Part shown: positions 63,541-64,000 of the stretch, piece after piece | Layout of the letters: each line of letters begins with the position of its first letter | Position numbering within the stretch: the stretch's first letter is position 1 | Assembly (NCBI RefSeq): GCF_050589605.1 | Contig: NZ_JBNGOO010000018.1 | DNA: 64,000 nt | Reading direction: 5' to 3' (one strand) | Source of the DNA: Granulosicoccus sp947495035 | GTDB lineage: Bacteria; Pseudomonadota; Gammaproteobacteria; Granulosicoccales; Granulosicoccaceae | The notes under the pieces: generated by a model | What the model saw: only the letters and a program-made list of their open reading frames with translations | What the model was told of the DNA's origin: nothing | Databases searched by the model: none | Position numbers and translations under genes: made by a program

Positions 63541-64000
63541 CGACACGTGATGCTACCGCGCCTGGCAAAGGTTCCGGATTCAGCCTGGCTCGGCATGCGT
63601 CCATTGTGTTGCTGGTGCTGGCGTTCGTGTTGTATGGCGCCATTGCGGTGTTCACGGAGCAGACGGCGTATCTGTCTGTGGATAATCTGCTCAGCATACT
63701 GGGGCGCTCCATCGCCCTGGCGATCACGGCTATCGGACAGACTTTCGTGATTCTGGTGGCCTCCATCGATCTGTCGGTGGCCAATCTGATCTCGGTGTCT
63801 GCTGTGCTGGCGTCCTTTGTCATGTCCGGGGATCCCGGCATGATGGTGCCCGCCATCTTGCTGGTTTTGGCAGTGGGTGCGTTGGTTGGATTGATCAATG
63901 GTCTGGTCATTACGCGGCTGGAAGTGAACCCGCTGATTGCGACACTGGGCATGGCGCTGATACTGCAAGGGCTGCTGTCGGCGGCGTTTACCAACTTTGC
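63537..64000 (+). CDS. Sugar ABC transporter permease, partial
   Basis: The start of an RbsC-type permease; the window ends within the gene, so about 154 residues are visible. Several hydrophobic segments (SIVLLVLAFVLYGAIAVF, LVLAVGALVGLINGL) and the conserved LVASIDLSVANLI and ATLGMALILQGLL motifs match BPD_transp_2 permeases. It overlaps the ATPase gene by ATGA. Confidence 0.9.
   Translation, partial: MTTRDATAPGKGSGFSLARHASIVLLVLAFVLYGAIAVFTEQTAYLSVDNLLSILGRSIALAITAIGQTFVILVASIDLSVANLISVSAVLASFVMSGDPGMMVPAILLVLAVGALVGLINGLVITRLEVNPLIATLGMALILQGLLSAAFTNF

Overview
The window looks like chromosome of a large-genome, aerobic, Gram-negative heterotroph, most likely a gammaproteobacterium. Support comes from LapA, PspA, outer-membrane barrel and periplasmic-binding proteins, CsrB/RsmZ-type small RNAs, and dense gene packing at moderately high GC. 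A marine lineage such as Granulosicoccus would fit, but that is a guess. No rRNA, tRNA, CRISPR array or complete insertion sequence was seen. The most distinctive general property is the number of short tandem repeat arrays: about a dozen in 64 kb, with units of 6, 9 or 12 bp inside genes and mostly 5, 7 or 11 bp outside them.

1-8.4 kb holds an ebo gene cluster. eboD-eboA-eboB run leftward and end in an isopentenyl-diphosphate isomerase gene; eboE-eboC run leftward further on; eboF diverges from eboE. The isomerase can supply allylic diphosphate to the UbiA-type prenyltransferase EboC. 8.5-9.2 kb, without protein genes, carries two tandem leftward small RNAs full of GGA-in-loop hairpins and ending in intrinsic terminators; I read them as CsrA/RsmA-sequestering RNAs. 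9.26-9.65 kb has repeat clusters resembling transposon ends. 9.6-12.8 kb has an XRE regulator divergent from a PspA-like and polytopic membrane protein pair.

12.8-18.7 kb carries metabolic hydrolases (Tat-exported metallo-beta-lactamase fold, P1 peptidase, TenA, M14-like deacylase), a LysR regulator and a LapA-domain protein. 19.3-27.3 kb has an orphan contractile tail-sheath protein, an APH-fold kinase, an FAD monooxygenase, an ABM-family protein, and a secreted Rhs-like lipase followed by an ankyrin protein that could be its immunity factor. 27.4-34.6 kb encodes surface or envelope proteins and an OmpR/histidine-kinase pair.

35.0-40.7 kb is the most unusual locus: an overlapping leftward gene pair encoding (i) one polypeptide with a PGRP/amidase-2 domain, a serine alpha/beta-hydrolase, a lysine-rich linker and a caspase domain with an intact His-Cys dyad, and (ii) a gluzincin metalloprotease with a long (DTS)n repeat. 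I propose it as a multi-enzyme effector or defence module.

41-56 kb has a MocR regulator, two multiheme cytochromes c, a PRC-barrel protein, fumarase C, a diguanylate cyclase, a CBS protein, three 2-oxoglutarate/Fe(II)-type oxygenases, a DHDPS-like aldolase and a (TDTG)n lipoprotein. 56-64 kb has an SLC13-type permease, then a divergent sugar-type ABC transporter: binding protein, amidohydrolase and xylose-isomerase-like enzyme leftward; ATPase and permease rightward, the permease being cut by the window end.
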